DNA from: Amycolatopsis mongoliensis
GTDB lineage: Bacteria; Actinomycetota; Actinomycetes; Mycobacteriales; Pseudonocardiaceae
Direction: 5' to 3'
NCBI RefSeq assembly: GCF_030285665.1
Contig: NZ_CP127295.1
Location: forward strand, 4,278,001 to 4,342,000
Length of the DNA stretch: 64,000 nt
Both the position numbers and the translations under genes were made by a program. Positions within the stretch are counted from its first letter, which is position 1; each line of letters opens with the position of its first letter. The notes under the pieces are model-generated. The model was not told where the DNA came from. It searched no databases and saw only the letters and a program-made list of their open reading frames with translations. Below are positions 33,762 through 42,584 of this stretch, piece by piece.

Positions 33762-36320
33762 GTGAAGCAGATTTCTCTTCGACGCAACCGGGGATCCTCG
33801 ATTCGGAAGCGCGTGCTCACGATCGCGCTGATCCCCAGTGTGGCCCTGCTGCTCGTCGGTGTGGCGCTCGCGGGGTACCTCATCTACGACGCGGTCACGG
33901 CTCGCGACTACACGACCAAGATCCGGAACTCGGAAGCTCCGGCGATCCCGTTCTTCGCCGCGCTGCAGCAGGAGCGCCAGGCGACGCTGAGCCTGCTCGC
34001 CGGCCAGGGCAACCAGCGCGCCGTGCTCGCGGCCGTCCGCCCGAAGGTGGACGCGACCGCCGCGAAGGAGATCGAGAACCTCAAGGACAACTTCGCCGAC
34101 TACGCCGGGACGCCGCCGAGCGTCCAGAAGAACATCGCCACGTTCTTCGGGCTCTTCCAGCAGCTGCCGCAGACCCGCCAGGCGGTCGACGGCGGCCAGG
34201 TGCAGATGCTCCAGGCCTTCACCTTCTACAACAAGATGATCGACCAGTTCACCGACGGCGTCGCCGGGCTGGCGCAGAACGCCCGTGGCGCGCAGAACGC
34301 GTTCGACCGGCTGACGGCCATCCCGCTGTTCACCGCGGCGGACGCGATGCAGCGCAGTGACGCGCTCGCCGCGGCCGGGCTGGCCGCGGGCGGGCTCGGC
34401 AACGACGAGTTCCGCACCTACGTCGGCCAGGTCGGTGCCTACCACGCCCAGCTCGACGCGTCGGCGCCGAAGATGATCCCCGAGGTCAAGGCGAAGTACG
34501 ACCAGTTGCTGGCCAGCCAGCCGTGGCAGACGGTGACCCAGGTCGAGACCGCGTTCCTGCGCGGCGACCTGTCGAAGCTGCCGGTGGCGCAGGACCAGTG
34601 GCGCACGGCCGCCCGCCAGGTCGGCGACGCCCTGATGGGCATCTTCGTGGCGCAGAGCTCCAACGCGAGCCAGGCGGCGATCGACGACGCCGACTCGACG
34701 TTCACCGAGTCGCTGATCGCCGGTGTGATCGCCGTCCTGTTCGCGGTCTTCGTGGTGTTCGTCGCCGTCCGGCTGTCGAACCGGCTCATCGGCCGGCTGC
34801 ACCGGCTGCGCGAGGACACCCTCGACGCCGCCGAGGTCCGGCTGCCCGAGCTGGTCGCCCGGGTCCAGGCGGGCGAGCCCGTCGACCTCGAAGAGGGCGG
34901 GCACTTCCTCGACCACGGCACCGACGAGATCGGCCAGGTCGCCGACGCGTTCAACAAGGCGCAGCAGACCGCCATCGCGGCCGCCATCGACGAGGCGAAG
35001 ACCAAGGAAGGCACCAAGGCGGTGTTCCTCAACATCGCCCACCGCAGCCAGGTCATCGTGCACCGCCAGCTCAAGGTGCTCGACCAGGCCGAGCGCAAGC
35101 AGGAGGACCCGGAGCAGCTGGACACCCTGTTCCAGCTCGACCACCTCTCCACCCGCGCCCGCCGCAACGCCGAGAACCTGATCATCCTCGGTGGCGGGCA
35201 GCCGGGCCGGCAGTGGCGCAACCCGGTCGGGCTGGCCGAGCTGGTCCGCGGCGCGTCCGCCGAGACCGAGGACTTCGCCCGGGTCAAGACGGCGGCGCTG
35301 CCGCAGATCGCCATCCGCGGCCCGGTCGTCGGCGACCTCGTGCACCTGCTCGCCGAGCTGATCGACAACGCGACGTCGTTCTCGCCGCCGCAGTCGCGGG
35401 TCGAGGTCCGCGGCAACGTGGTCGGCAAGGGCGTCGTGATCGAGGTCGAGGACCAGGGCCTCGGGCTCGAGCCGGACCAGACCGAAGAGATCAACGCGAT
35501 GCTGGCCGCCCCGCCGGACTTCGGGATCATGGCCCTGTCCGACGAACCGCGCCTGGGCCTGTTCGTGGTCGCGCGGCTGGCCGCCCGCCACGGCATCCAG
35601 GTCCACCTGCGGGAGTCGGCCTACGGCGGCACCCGGGCCATCGTGCTGGTGCGCACCGACCTGCTCGCCCCGCTCACCGAGTCCGAGCCGGAGCAGCCGA
35701 TCACCCCGCCGAAGCCGGAGCTCGTGCCGAACCCGGTCGAGCCGGAGCCGGTGAACGACGAGGTCGCGCCGCTGCGGCGGCCGGTTCGCCGCCCGGCCCG
35801 CCACCGGACCGAGCCGCCGCTGCCGGTGTCCCAGCCCGACCCGGTTCCGCCCGCCCCGCCGGTGCCGGTGCCGCCGCCGGCCCCGGCGCAGCCGCCGTCC
35901 GTGCCGACGCCGGTGTCCGTCGGGTCCGTCTCCGAGCCGGTCAGCCAGCCGACGCAGGCCCAGCCGATCGCCCCGGTGCGTCCCGCGGCCCCGCCCGCCC
36001 GGACGTCGCGCCCGGCCCGCCCCGCCGCGCAGCCGCCGGTGTGGCCGCCGTCGGAGCCGCGGCCCGCGATCCCGGAAGGCCGGCCGCAGCAGCCGCGCCG
36101 CCCGGAGGCGCCCGGCCGCCCGCCGCTGCCGCAACGGCGACGTCAGCAGAGCCTCGTGCCCCAGTTGCGGGAAGATAGGCCCGCACAGGAGCGCGAAGAG
36201 GTCAGGCTGGACTCGCCGGAAGCCGCCCGCAGCCGGCTGTCCGCCTTCCAGCAGGGCACCCGCCGGGCCCGTGACGAAGAACCGGCTGAGAACGACGACA
36301 GGTACGGAGAGCGCGAGTAA
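33762..36320 (+). CDS. cvnA: Conservon sensor histidine-kinase-like protein CvnA with NIT sensor
   Basis: An 852-residue membrane kinase-like protein. Helix 1 (about 17-41) and helix 2 (about 315-338) enclose a nitrate/nitrite-sensing-type (NIT) helical domain. HAMP follows, then a dimerisation region NIAHRSQVIVHRQLKVL ... LDHLSTRARRNAENLIIL. The HATPase domain has N-box LIDNATSFSPP (near 529) and DQGLGLEP (near 564). Residues 640-800 are proline-rich and probably bind partners. The start is GTG at 33762, about 11 bases after GGAAGGAA. With the next three genes it forms a conservon, in which the kinase, roadblock protein, DUF742 protein and GTPase assemble at the membrane like a G-protein-coupled receptor. 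Conservons regulate development and antibiotics in Streptomyces. Confidence 0.92.
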   Translation: MKQISLRRNRGSSIRKRVLTIALIPSVALLLVGVALAGYLIYDAVTARDYTTKIRNSEAPAIPFFAALQQERQATLSLLAGQGNQRAVLAAVRPKVDATAAKEIENLKDNFADYAGTPPSVQKNIATFFGLFQQLPQTRQAVDGGQVQMLQAFTFYNKMIDQFTDGVAGLAQNARGAQNAFDRLTAIPLFTAADAMQRSDALAAAGLAAGGLGNDEFRTYVGQVGAYHAQLDASAPKMIPEVKAKYDQLLASQPWQTVTQVETAFLRGDLSKLPVAQDQWRTAARQVGDALMGIFVAQSSNASQAAIDDADSTFTESLIAGVIAVLFAVFVVFVAVRLSNRLIGRLHRLREDTLDAAEVRLPELVARVQAGEPVDLEEGGHFLDHGTDEIGQVADAFNKAQQTAIAAAIDEAKTKEGTKAVFLNIAHRSQVIVHRQLKVLDQAERKQEDPEQLDTLFQLDHLSTRARRNAENLIILGGGQPGRQWRNPVGLAELVRGASAETEDFARVKTAALPQIAIRGPVVGDLVHLLAELIDNATSFSPPQSRVEVRGNVVGKGVVIEVEDQGLGLEPDQTEEINAMLAAPPDFGIMALSDEPRLGLFVVARLAARHGIQVHLRESAYGGTRAIVLVRTDLLAPLTESEPEQPITPPKPELVPNPVEPEPVNDEVAPLRRPVRRPARHRTEPPLPVSQPDPVPPAPPVPVPPPAPAQPPSVPTPVSVGSVSEPVSQPTQAQPIAPVRPAAPPARTSRPARPAAQPPVWPPSEPRPAIPEGRPQQPRRPEAPGRPPLPQRRRQQSLVPQLREDRPAQEREEVRLDSPEAARSRLSAFQQGTRRARDEEPAENDDRYGERE

Positions 36321-36739
36321 TGGCCAACTCAGGCGTCAGTGAGCTCGACTGGCTGCTGGACGACCTCGTCAAGCGGGTCGCCGGGGCGGACCGCGCGGTG
36401 GTCCTGTCCTCGGACGGCCTGCTCATCGGGCGGTCGGGGAACCTCTCCGAAGAGGACGCCGAACACCTCTCGGCGGTCGCCTCGGCGTTCCAAAGCCTGG
36501 CGCGCGGCACCGGACGGCACTTCGGCGGCGGCAACGTGCGCCAGACGATGGTCGAGATGGACCACGCGTTCCTGTTCGTGACGGCGGCCGGGCGGGGCGC
36601 CTGCCTCGCCCTGCTGGCCCGCGAAGACGCGGACATGGGCCTCGTCGCGTACGAAATGAACCTGATGGTGAAGCGGGTCGGGCAGGTGCTCACCTCGGCT
36701 CCGCGGACCGGCGCCGGCGTCCTGCCCACGTCGCCATGA
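36320..36739 (+). CDS. cvnB: Conservon roadblock/LC7 protein CvnB
   Basis: A 139-residue roadblock/LC7-domain protein (ELDWLLDDLVKRVAGADRAVVLSSDGLLIG ... FLFVTAAGRGACLALLA). Such proteins are regulatory partners of small GTPases, here CvnD. The ATG overlaps the kinase stop by one base (TAATG), and its own stop overlaps cvnC by four, so translation is tightly coupled. Confidence 0.93.
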   Translation: MANSGVSELDWLLDDLVKRVAGADRAVVLSSDGLLIGRSGNLSEEDAEHLSAVASAFQSLARGTGRHFGGGNVRQTMVEMDHAFLFVTAAGRGACLALLAREDADMGLVAYEMNLMVKRVGQVLTSAPRTGAGVLPTSP

Positions 36740-37107
36740 CCGGACGGCACGAAGCCTGGTTCGACGACGAGGCCGGCCCGCTGGTCCGGTCCTACGCGGT
36801 CACGGGCGGCCGCACCCGGTCGGACACGCTCGGGCTCGACCTCATCACGCTCGTCGTCGCGCTGCGCACCGCGCACGAGGCGGGCATGCTCGAACCGGAG
36901 TACGCGCGCATCATCGCCCTGTGCCAGCGGCCGGTCTCGGTGGCCGAGGTGGCCGCGCGGGTCGATCTCCCGCTGCCCGTGGTCAAGGTGATGCTCAGCG
37001 ACCTCATCGAGCAGAACCTGGTGCTGTTCCGTACCGCGGCACCGGTGCAGGAAACCCCCAACCGACACGTATTGCAGGCGGTCCTTGATGGCATCCGGAA
37101 ACTCTGA
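36736..37107 (+). CDS. cvnC: Conservon DUF742 protein CvnC
   Basis: A 123-residue DUF742 protein with the family phrases GPLVRSYAVTGGRT, RIIALCQRPVSVAEVAARVDLPLPVVKVMLSDLIEQNLV and PNRHVLQAVLDGIRKL. The central part looks like a winged helix. In Streptomyces conservons the DUF742 protein binds the kinase and GTPase. It overlaps cvnB by four bases and cvnD by twenty. Confidence 0.93.
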   Translation: MTGRHEAWFDDEAGPLVRSYAVTGGRTRSDTLGLDLITLVVALRTAHEAGMLEPEYARIIALCQRPVSVAEVAARVDLPLPVVKVMLSDLIEQNLVLFRTAAPVQETPNRHVLQAVLDGIRKL

Positions 37108-37690
37108 CCCCCGGCGGAACCTGACCGCGACCGCGGTCAAGGTACTCATCGCCGGCGGGTTCGGGGTCGGCAAGACCACGATGGTCGGTTCGGTGAGCGA
37201 AGTGCCGCCGCTGCGGACCGAAGAGGTCATCACGACCGCGTCCGAAGGGGTCGACGACCTCTCGGGGATCGAGCAGAAGACCACCACGACGGTCGCGCTC
37301 GACTTCGGCCGCATCACGATCAACCCCGACCTGATCCTCTACCTCTTCGGCACGCCGGGGCAGGACCGGTTCTGGTTCATGTGGGACGAGCTGGCGGAGG
37401 GCGCGCTCGGCGCCGTCGTGCTGGCCGACACCCGCCGGCTGGACAGCTGCTTCGCGGCGGTCGACTTCTTCGAGCGGCGCAACCTGCCGTTCGTCGTCGG
37501 CGTGAACTGCTTCGACGGCGCGTACCGCTACGGCACCGAGGAGGTCCGGCAGGCGCTCGACGTCGGCATGGACGTCCCGCTGCTGCTGTGCGACGCCCGC
37601 GAGCGGGAGTCGACGAAGCAGGTGCTGACCAGCCTGATGGAACACGTGATGGCGCGGTCCGACCTCGCGGCCGCCCAGGGCGGCTACTGA
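37088..37690 (+). CDS. cvnD: Conservon small GTPase CvnD
   Basis: A 200-residue GTP-binding protein of the MglA/Rab-like bacterial group. P-loop GGFGVGKTTMVG is at about 24-35. The switch region has TTVALDFGRI, G3 is LFGTPGQDRFWFMW and G4 is VNCFDG in place of NKxD, as usual for Cvn GTPases. Two start codons are adjacent (TTG 37085, ATG 37088); ATG is chosen. It is the last gene of the conservon. No CvnE cytochrome P450 gene follows, unlike in some Streptomyces conservons. Confidence 0.93.
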   Translation: MASGNSDPRRNLTATAVKVLIAGGFGVGKTTMVGSVSEVPPLRTEEVITTASEGVDDLSGIEQKTTTTVALDFGRITINPDLILYLFGTPGQDRFWFMWDELAEGALGAVVLADTRRLDSCFAAVDFFERRNLPFVVGVNCFDGAYRYGTEEVRQALDVGMDVPLLLCDARERESTKQVLTSLMEHVMARSDLAAAQGGY

Positions 37691-37714
37691 TCGGACCGCG
37701 CGCTCGGTCTTCCT

Positions 37715-38164
37715 TCAGCGGCTACGGCGCTTGATGAGGGTGTCGAGGGCGAAGCGGCCCGGGCCGATCGCGGCGAACAGCAGGAAGATCCACGAGTAGA
37801 CGGCGGCAGGCTCGCCCATGTTCTGCAGCGGCAGCAGGCCCATCGGGGCGTGCACGGTGAAGTAGGCGTAGGCCATCACGCCGGACAGCAGGATCGCGGC
37901 CGGCCTGCTGGCGAGCCCGACGAGGAGCAGTACCGCACCCGCGAGCTCGAAGACGCTGCCCCACCAGCCGGGGAACGAGCCGAACGGGACGCCGCCGCCC
38001 TGGCCGTCGATGCCACCGAAGAAGCCGAATCCCTGGAGGCCGTGGAAGCCGAACAGGAACGAGATCACGATCCGCGAGGCGCCGACGACGATGCCGGTGG
38101 CCGGGCTCTTGGTCTCGGTGCGGGTGGCGGCGGTCTGGGTCTCGGTGGTGATCGTGGTGGTCAT
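37715..38164 (-). CDS. DoxX-family membrane protein
   Basis: A 149-residue DoxX-type protein with a Thr-rich N-terminal tail and four membrane helices beginning GASRIVISFLFGFHGLQGFG. FPGWWGSVFELAGAVLLLVGLASRPAA is the family core. Mycobacterial DoxX works with a thiosulfate sulfurtransferase and superoxide dismutase, but neither is nearby, so function is open. It converges with the conservon end with a 24-base gap. Confidence 0.85.
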   Translation of the reverse strand: MTTTITTETQTAATRTETKSPATGIVVGASRIVISFLFGFHGLQGFGFFGGIDGQGGGVPFGSFPGWWGSVFELAGAVLLLVGLASRPAAILLSGVMAYAYFTVHAPMGLLPLQNMGEPAAVYSWIFLLFAAIGPGRFALDTLIKRRSR

Positions 38165-38277
38165 CGGAGGTTCCTTCCCTGGGGTGTTCCTTGCCTTCTG
38201 CCTACGCGTCGAGTGGGTTCTCCCCGGATCGACAACCCCGCGGAAAAATCTTGGGAATCTTTCGGCAGACTGTGTCG

Positions 38278-38745
38278 ATGGCGGGCAAACGCAGTGCCGG
38301 GCTCCTGCTCCACCGCGGGCGGGGCGAGGACGTCGAAGTGCTGCTCGGGCACATGGGCGGGCCGTTCTGGGCGAAGAAGGACGCGGCGGCGTGGTCGCTG
38401 CCGAAGGGCGAGCTGGACCCGGACGAGCCGCCGGAGCACGCGGCGCGGCGCGAGTTCGAGGAGGAGCTCGGCCTGCCCGCGCCGGACGGTGAGTACGTCC
38501 CGCTGGGCGAGGTGAAGCAGTCGGGCGGCAAGGTCGTCACGGCGTGGGCGGTCGAAGCCGACCTCGACCCGGCGGCGGTCGTGCCCGGGACGTTCACCAT
38601 GGAGTGGCCGCCTCGCTCGGGAAAGCAGCAGGAGTTCCCCGAGGTCGACCGGGTGGCGTGGTTCTCCCTCGACGTCGCCCGGGAGAAGCTGGTGAAGGGC
38701 CAGCTGCCGTTCCTGGACCGGCTGCTGGCGCTGGTCAGCGGCTGA
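38278..38745 (+). CDS. NUDIX hydrolase
   Basis: A 155-residue NUDIX protein. The Nudix box runs from GELDPDEPPEHAARREF to EEELGL (residues about 44-66) with the expected G, RE and EExG positions. The N-terminus KRSAGLLLHRGRGEDVEVLLGHMGG resembles DUF4916 or Ap4A-type NUDIX proteins. The start ATG at 38278 lacks a clear ribosome site, so a leaderless transcript is possible. Its 3' end overlaps the convergent HAD gene by 11 bases. The substrate is unknown. Confidence 0.9.
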   Translation: MAGKRSAGLLLHRGRGEDVEVLLGHMGGPFWAKKDAAAWSLPKGELDPDEPPEHAARREFEEELGLPAPDGEYVPLGEVKQSGGKVVTAWAVEADLDPAAVVPGTFTMEWPPRSGKQQEFPEVDRVAWFSLDVAREKLVKGQLPFLDRLLALVSG

Positions 38746-39382
38746 GCAGCGCCTCGAGGGTCTTGGCGGTGAACGACGGCAGCACGACGTCCGCCTGGCC
38801 GAAGTCGAGGCTCTCGGTGATGGCGTTCGGCACGGCGACGCAGGTCAGCCCGGCGGCCTTGGCCGAGGTGACGCCGTGGGGCGTGTCCTCGAAGGCGATG
38901 GACTCCCCGGGAAGGACGTCGAGGGCGTCGAGCGCGGCGAGGTAGAGGTCCGGGTCGGGCTTGGCCTTGTGGAGGTCCCCGGTGAGGACGGCGTCGAAGT
39001 AGCTCGCGATGCCGAGCCGTTCGAGGTGCGGGTTCACCCAGGCGCCGGACGAGCTGGAGGCGACGGCCAGCTTGAGACCGTGGTCCTTCGCGGTCTCCAG
39101 GTAGCTTCGGACGCCATCGCGCGTGCCGAGCTTTTCGAGGAGTTTCAGCACCCGGGCCCGGGTGACCGGCCGCAGCGCTTCGGGATCGATGCCGGGGACG
39201 TGCTCGGCGAGCAGGGCGAACATCGCGGGCGTGGTGTGCTGCGTGCCGATGACGGCGTACCAGGCTTCCATCGGCAGCTCGACCCCGTGGTCGCGGAACA
39301 CCTCCCGCCACGACTGCAGGACGGCGGATTCGGTGTCGGCGAGGGTGCCGTCGAAGTCGAAGACCAGGGCGCGGGTGGGCAC
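38735..39382 (-). CDS. HAD-superfamily phosphatase, beta-phosphoglucomutase-like
   Basis: A 215-residue HAD hydrolase. Motif I DFDGTLADTES is near residue 7, motif II is VASSSS, motif III is LHKAKPDPDLY, and motif IV is AFEDTPHG. The helical cap between motifs I and II is of the subfamily I type shared with beta-phosphoglucomutase and sugar phosphatases. GTG at 39382 places motif I at the usual distance from the start; a start at 39418 is possible but gives extra sequence. Its exact substrate cannot be told. Confidence 0.88.
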   Translation of the reverse strand: MPTRALVFDFDGTLADTESAVLQSWREVFRDHGVELPMEAWYAVIGTQHTTPAMFALLAEHVPGIDPEALRPVTRARVLKLLEKLGTRDGVRSYLETAKDHGLKLAVASSSSGAWVNPHLERLGIASYFDAVLTGDLHKAKPDPDLYLAALDALDVLPGESIAFEDTPHGVTSAKAAGLTCVAVPNAITESLDFGQADVVLPSFTAKTLEALLSR

Positions 39383-39436
39383 GCCTGCACCCTGCCCGGT
39401 CGGTGATCGACCGGGCAAGGGGGTGTGACGAGGGCG

Positions 39437-40228
39437 CTAGCTCAGGTAGAAGTCCGTCAGCACCGGGGCCAGCGCCGCCGCCTTCACGATGTGCGTCTGG
39501 CCCGGCAGCGTCTTGTACTCCGCCGACGGCAGCACCTTCGCCAGCGATGCCACGCCGTTGCGCATCCAGTCCGGGCTGCGGCCGCCGTCCACGGCCAGCG
39601 CCGGGACCTTCACCTCCGGCCACGCCGCCGGCAGCGGTGTCCCGGCCTGGTGCTCGACGACCAAGGCCGTGTCGTACGGGAGCGTGTGGGCCGCTCGCTT
39701 GAGCTTCGCCCAGAACGGCATGATCCGCATCATCGCCACCATCGCGCCGCCCAGGCCGACGCCTTCGGTCATGAACATCTTCACCGCCTGGCCGCGCTTC
39801 CCCGCGGCCAAAGCGGCGTCGAGGCGGGCCGGGTAGCCGGCCGGGACGCGCGGGCGGGTGCCGTCGACGACGAACGGCGGCTCGTACACCGCCAGCTTGG
39901 TCACCGGCAGACTGCGCGCCGCTTCGAGCGCCAGCGCGGCGCCGGAGGAGATGCCGAACAGGAACGCCTCCCCGCCCGCCTCCTTGACCAGCGCGGCGAC
40001 GTCCTCGACCTCCCGCTCGACCGCGTAGGGCCCCGTGTCGGCGCTCTCACCGCGACCGCGGCGGTCGTAGGTGTGAACGGTGAAGTGCGCGGCCAGTTCC
40101 TTCGCGAGCGCGTCGTTCGGGGACGAGCCGCGGTAGCACATCGCGCCGTCGACGAGGACGAGCGCGGGACCCGACCCGGCGCGGGTGTAGGCGATCTTCG
40201 TGCCGTCGGTGGAAACCGTCGTGCTCAT
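39437..40228 (-). CDS. Alpha/beta-fold hydrolase
   Basis: A 263-residue alpha/beta hydrolase. The nucleophile elbow is FGISSGAAL (Ser94), the oxyanion region is VDGAMCY rather than HG, the strand-turn TYDRRGRGES is typical, and the final histidine is in PGQTHIV. ATG at 40228 starts the family fold directly. It overlaps the upstream DUF998 gene by four bases (ATGA), so the two form an operon. The substrate is unknown. Confidence 0.9.
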   Translation of the reverse strand: MSTTVSTDGTKIAYTRAGSGPALVLVDGAMCYRGSSPNDALAKELAAHFTVHTYDRRGRGESADTGPYAVEREVEDVAALVKEAGGEAFLFGISSGAALALEAARSLPVTKLAVYEPPFVVDGTRPRVPAGYPARLDAALAAGKRGQAVKMFMTEGVGLGGAMVAMMRIMPFWAKLKRAAHTLPYDTALVVEHQAGTPLPAAWPEVKVPALAVDGGRSPDWMRNGVASLAKVLPSAEYKTLPGQTHIVKAAALAPVLTDFYLS

Positions 40229-40875
40229 CGGGACTCTCCTCGCGCCATCAGGTGAGCGGACGTGGTGGCGAGCCAGGCGAAGGCGATCACCACGGCAGCC
40301 CAGAAACCGAGCGTGACGGCCGGGCTCGTCGATCCGGACGCTACGCCCGCGAAGCCCGCGAGGAACAGCAACCCGCTGAGCCGCGAGTACCACGCGCGGG
40401 CCGGCGTGAGGTGCGAGCCGATCGCGAAGCAGGCCGCGACCAGGGCGGCGAAGCCGATGCCGCCGGCGGCGAAGTGCAGCGTCCCGTGCCAGCTGATCGA
40501 CGCAGGCGGGCCGGCGGGCGTGCCGGCCGGGAAGCCGTCCTGCGGGTCGGCGCGGAAGATGCCTGCGCAGAGCAGGCCGGCGCCGTAGACGGTCAGCAGT
40601 CTCGGCCCCCACCGGCCGGGCAGGACGCGCCGGATTCCGGCCGCGGCCGCGATCGTCAACAGGCCGGTGACCAGGAAGTTCGTGATCTGGACGAAGCCGA
40701 GCGAGCCGTTCGACAGGACGCTCGCGGGGTGCCGCGTGAAGTCGAAGCCGGCGCGGGTCAGGCCCTGGACGACACCGGTGCCGACGAAGACGGGCCCGGC
40801 GAGGATCCCGCAGGTCAGCAGGCCACGGGTGGTCGCAGGAGCGAGGGAGCGGGGGCGGATCGCGGTGGTGGTCAT
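40225..40875 (-). CDS. DUF998 membrane protein
   Basis: A 216-residue membrane protein with about six helices. The features GILAGPVFVGTGVVQGLTRAGFD and HPASVLSNGSLGFVQITNFLVTG are the DUF998 signature. Function is unknown. It is the first gene of a two-gene operon with the hydrolase. Its upstream region holds a large inverted-repeat element. Confidence 0.88.
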   Translation of the reverse strand: MTTTAIRPRSLAPATTRGLLTCGILAGPVFVGTGVVQGLTRAGFDFTRHPASVLSNGSLGFVQITNFLVTGLLTIAAAAGIRRVLPGRWGPRLLTVYGAGLLCAGIFRADPQDGFPAGTPAGPPASISWHGTLHFAAGGIGFAALVAACFAIGSHLTPARAWYSRLSGLLFLAGFAGVASGSTSPAVTLGFWAAVVIAFAWLATTSAHLMARGESR

Positions 40876-40939
40876 GGCGGACAGCGTGGCACCCGATGAT
40901 TCGAGCTGTCAAGACAAGAAAAGTTGTCGGAAAGCGACG

Positions 40940-41026
40940 AGCGCCCCAAGGTGGCCTTGGTTGCGTTGAACGCACCGAAGGCGGCCTTCGGTGCGTTGAG
41001 CGCACCGAAGGCCACATTGGGGCGCT
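40940..41026. repeat. Multi-hairpin (cruciform) intergenic element
   Basis: Outer arms of 19 bases (40940-40958 and 41008-41026) pair with one mismatch. Inside them are three small hairpins: an imperfect one around 40959-40976, CGAAGG-CGG-CCTTCG near 40976-40990, and GGTGCG-TTGAG-CGCACC near 40990-41006. The inside is also two direct copies of a 30-base unit. The element abuts the metallophosphoesterase stop (41030) and may act as its terminator. The regular design suggests a dispersed genomic repeat. Confidence 0.8.
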
Positions 41027-41029
41027 GGG

Positions 41030-42151
41030 TCAGGCGGCGCGCAGGGTGAGGAGCGTGATCTCGCTGGGCGCGAAGATCCGGAACGGCGGCCCCCAGAACC
41101 CGGTGCCCCGGCTGTTGTACAGCTGGGTCGGGCCGTGCCGGGTCAGTCCCGACAGCGTCGGCTGGTCGAGGCGCACCAGGAGGTGGAACGGCCAGATCTG
41201 GCCGCCGTGCGTGTGCCCGGAGATCTGCAGGTCGACGTCGGCTTCCCGCGCCTGGCGGACCTGCTTCGGCTGGTGTGCCAGCAACACGACCGGGACGTCG
41301 GCCGGCCGGTCGGCCAGCGCGAGGGTCAGGTCGGGGCCGTGGCCGGGCAGGCCGGAGGCCGCTCCGGTCGGGTCGTCGATGCCGGCGAACAGGATGCGGT
41401 CGCCGTCGCGTTCCAGGAGCGTCGAGCGGTTGTGCAGGGTGTCCCAGCCGAGCCCCTCCATGTGGTCGAGCCACGCCTGCGCTTCGCCGAAGTACTCGTG
41501 GTTGCCGGTGATGTAGAACCGGCCGAGCGCGGCCTGGACGCCGCCGAGCGGGTCGACCTGCTTGCGGCGCTTCGCCACCGCGCCGTCGGCGAGGTCGCCG
41601 GCGTGGCAGACGACGTCCGCTTCGAGGGCGTTGACCGCCGCGACGACCTTCTCCGACCACTTCGTCCGGTCGATCGGGCCGTAGTGGGTGTCGGTGAGGA
41701 CGGCGACGCGCAGGCCGTCGAGGCCCGGGCCGAGCCGCGGGATGACGACGTCGGTCGCCTTCACCGGCGGCACCCGCATGGCGACGCGGTTGCCGTGCAC
41801 GAGCAGGCCGGCCGCCACCACGAAGGTCACGCCCGCCACGATCCGCGACCGCGCCGGGTCGTCGACGCCGAGCAGCGCGGCGCGCAGCACCAGGCTCAGC
41901 ACGGACCAGCTGAACAGCACCCAGATCACGGCCAGCAGCGAGTCACCGAGGCGGGCGCCGGCGTCGTGCTGGCGCCGTCCGTGGCCGCGGACCATGGCGA
42001 CCGGCATGGTCACCAGGCCCAGCGCGAACACCGCGGTGCCGGCGATCGTGGCCGCCGTGCCCCAGTCCGGCGCGAGGACGAGCGTCCACCAGGGAACGGT
42101 GAACAGCAGGAGCAGCGCCAGGATCGGCACGACGACGAGTTGGCCTCTCAT
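41030..42151 (-). CDS. Membrane-anchored metallophosphoesterase
   Basis: A 373-residue protein with four N-terminal membrane helices (about 5-125) and a calcineurin-like phosphoesterase domain: VLTDTHYGPID, CHAGDLADG, ITGNHEYFG, LLAHQPKQV and SGHTHGGQIWP supply the two-metal ligands. It resembles YkuE/UDP-diacylglucosamine-pyrophosphatase-like enzymes acting on lipids or envelope substrates. ATG at 42151 starts the first helix. It is a single gene. An ACAGCCC-ATC-GGGCTGT hairpin (42163-42179) lies 12 bases upstream of it. Confidence 0.9.
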   Translation of the reverse strand: MRGQLVVVPILALLLLFTVPWWTLVLAPDWGTAATIAGTAVFALGLVTMPVAMVRGHGRRQHDAGARLGDSLLAVIWVLFSWSVLSLVLRAALLGVDDPARSRIVAGVTFVVAAGLLVHGNRVAMRVPPVKATDVVIPRLGPGLDGLRVAVLTDTHYGPIDRTKWSEKVVAAVNALEADVVCHAGDLADGAVAKRRKQVDPLGGVQAALGRFYITGNHEYFGEAQAWLDHMEGLGWDTLHNRSTLLERDGDRILFAGIDDPTGAASGLPGHGPDLTLALADRPADVPVVLLAHQPKQVRQAREADVDLQISGHTHGGQIWPFHLLVRLDQPTLSGLTRHGPTQLYNSRGTGFWGPPFRIFAPSEITLLTLRAA

Positions 42152-42248
42152 CGAACCAGGTTACAGCCCATCGGGCTGTTACCCGGGACGACCGGGTCAC
42201 AGCCCGGTTCCGCTACCCTGGGGTCTCGGAGAAAGGGGGACGGCCGCC

Positions 42249-42521
42249 GTGAACACACTGCTGGAGCTGGCGTTCCCCGTCGTGACCAGCCCGACGACGC
42301 TGGTCGCCTTCGCCTCCCTCGCCGCCGCGAGCCTCTTGGTCGTGCTGCTGGTCGGCAGCACGCACGGCAGCGAACTCGCCCTGTGGTCGGCGCCGGTGCG
42401 CAGCCGCGTCACCGCCCTGCGCCGCCGGGCCCGGCACGCCGAGTCGATCCGCCTGCGTGACCCCGGCGCCCCGGGGCGCAGCAGGCCACGAGCACCCGGT
42501 TCCCGCAGCACGGCTGCGTAG
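42249..42521 (+). CDS. DUF6412 small membrane protein
   Basis: A 90-residue protein with one or two hydrophobic segments (LVAFASLAAASLLVVLLVG) and an arginine-rich C-terminal tail. This matches DUF6412, a family found next to actinobacterial YidC paralogues. GTG at 42249 has a GGGGGA site nine bases upstream. It is followed 63 bases later by the insertase and probably shares its transcript; it may assist insertion, which is inference. Confidence 0.72.
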   Translation: MNTLLELAFPVVTSPTTLVAFASLAAASLLVVLLVGSTHGSELALWSAPVRSRVTALRRRARHAESIRLRDPGAPGRSRPRAPGSRSTAA

Positions 42522-42584
42522 GAACCCTTCCAGCGCAGCCATTCCGCGTACCCCCATCCCTTCCACTCTCGCGGAGTGCTGCCC

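Noticed and set aside
33603..36134. Very long open frame (843 codons) on the minus strand across the conservon kinase
   Set aside because: It is antisense to a gene with clear domains; the product is Arg/Gly/Leu repeats with no family, the usual shadow of a high-GC gene.
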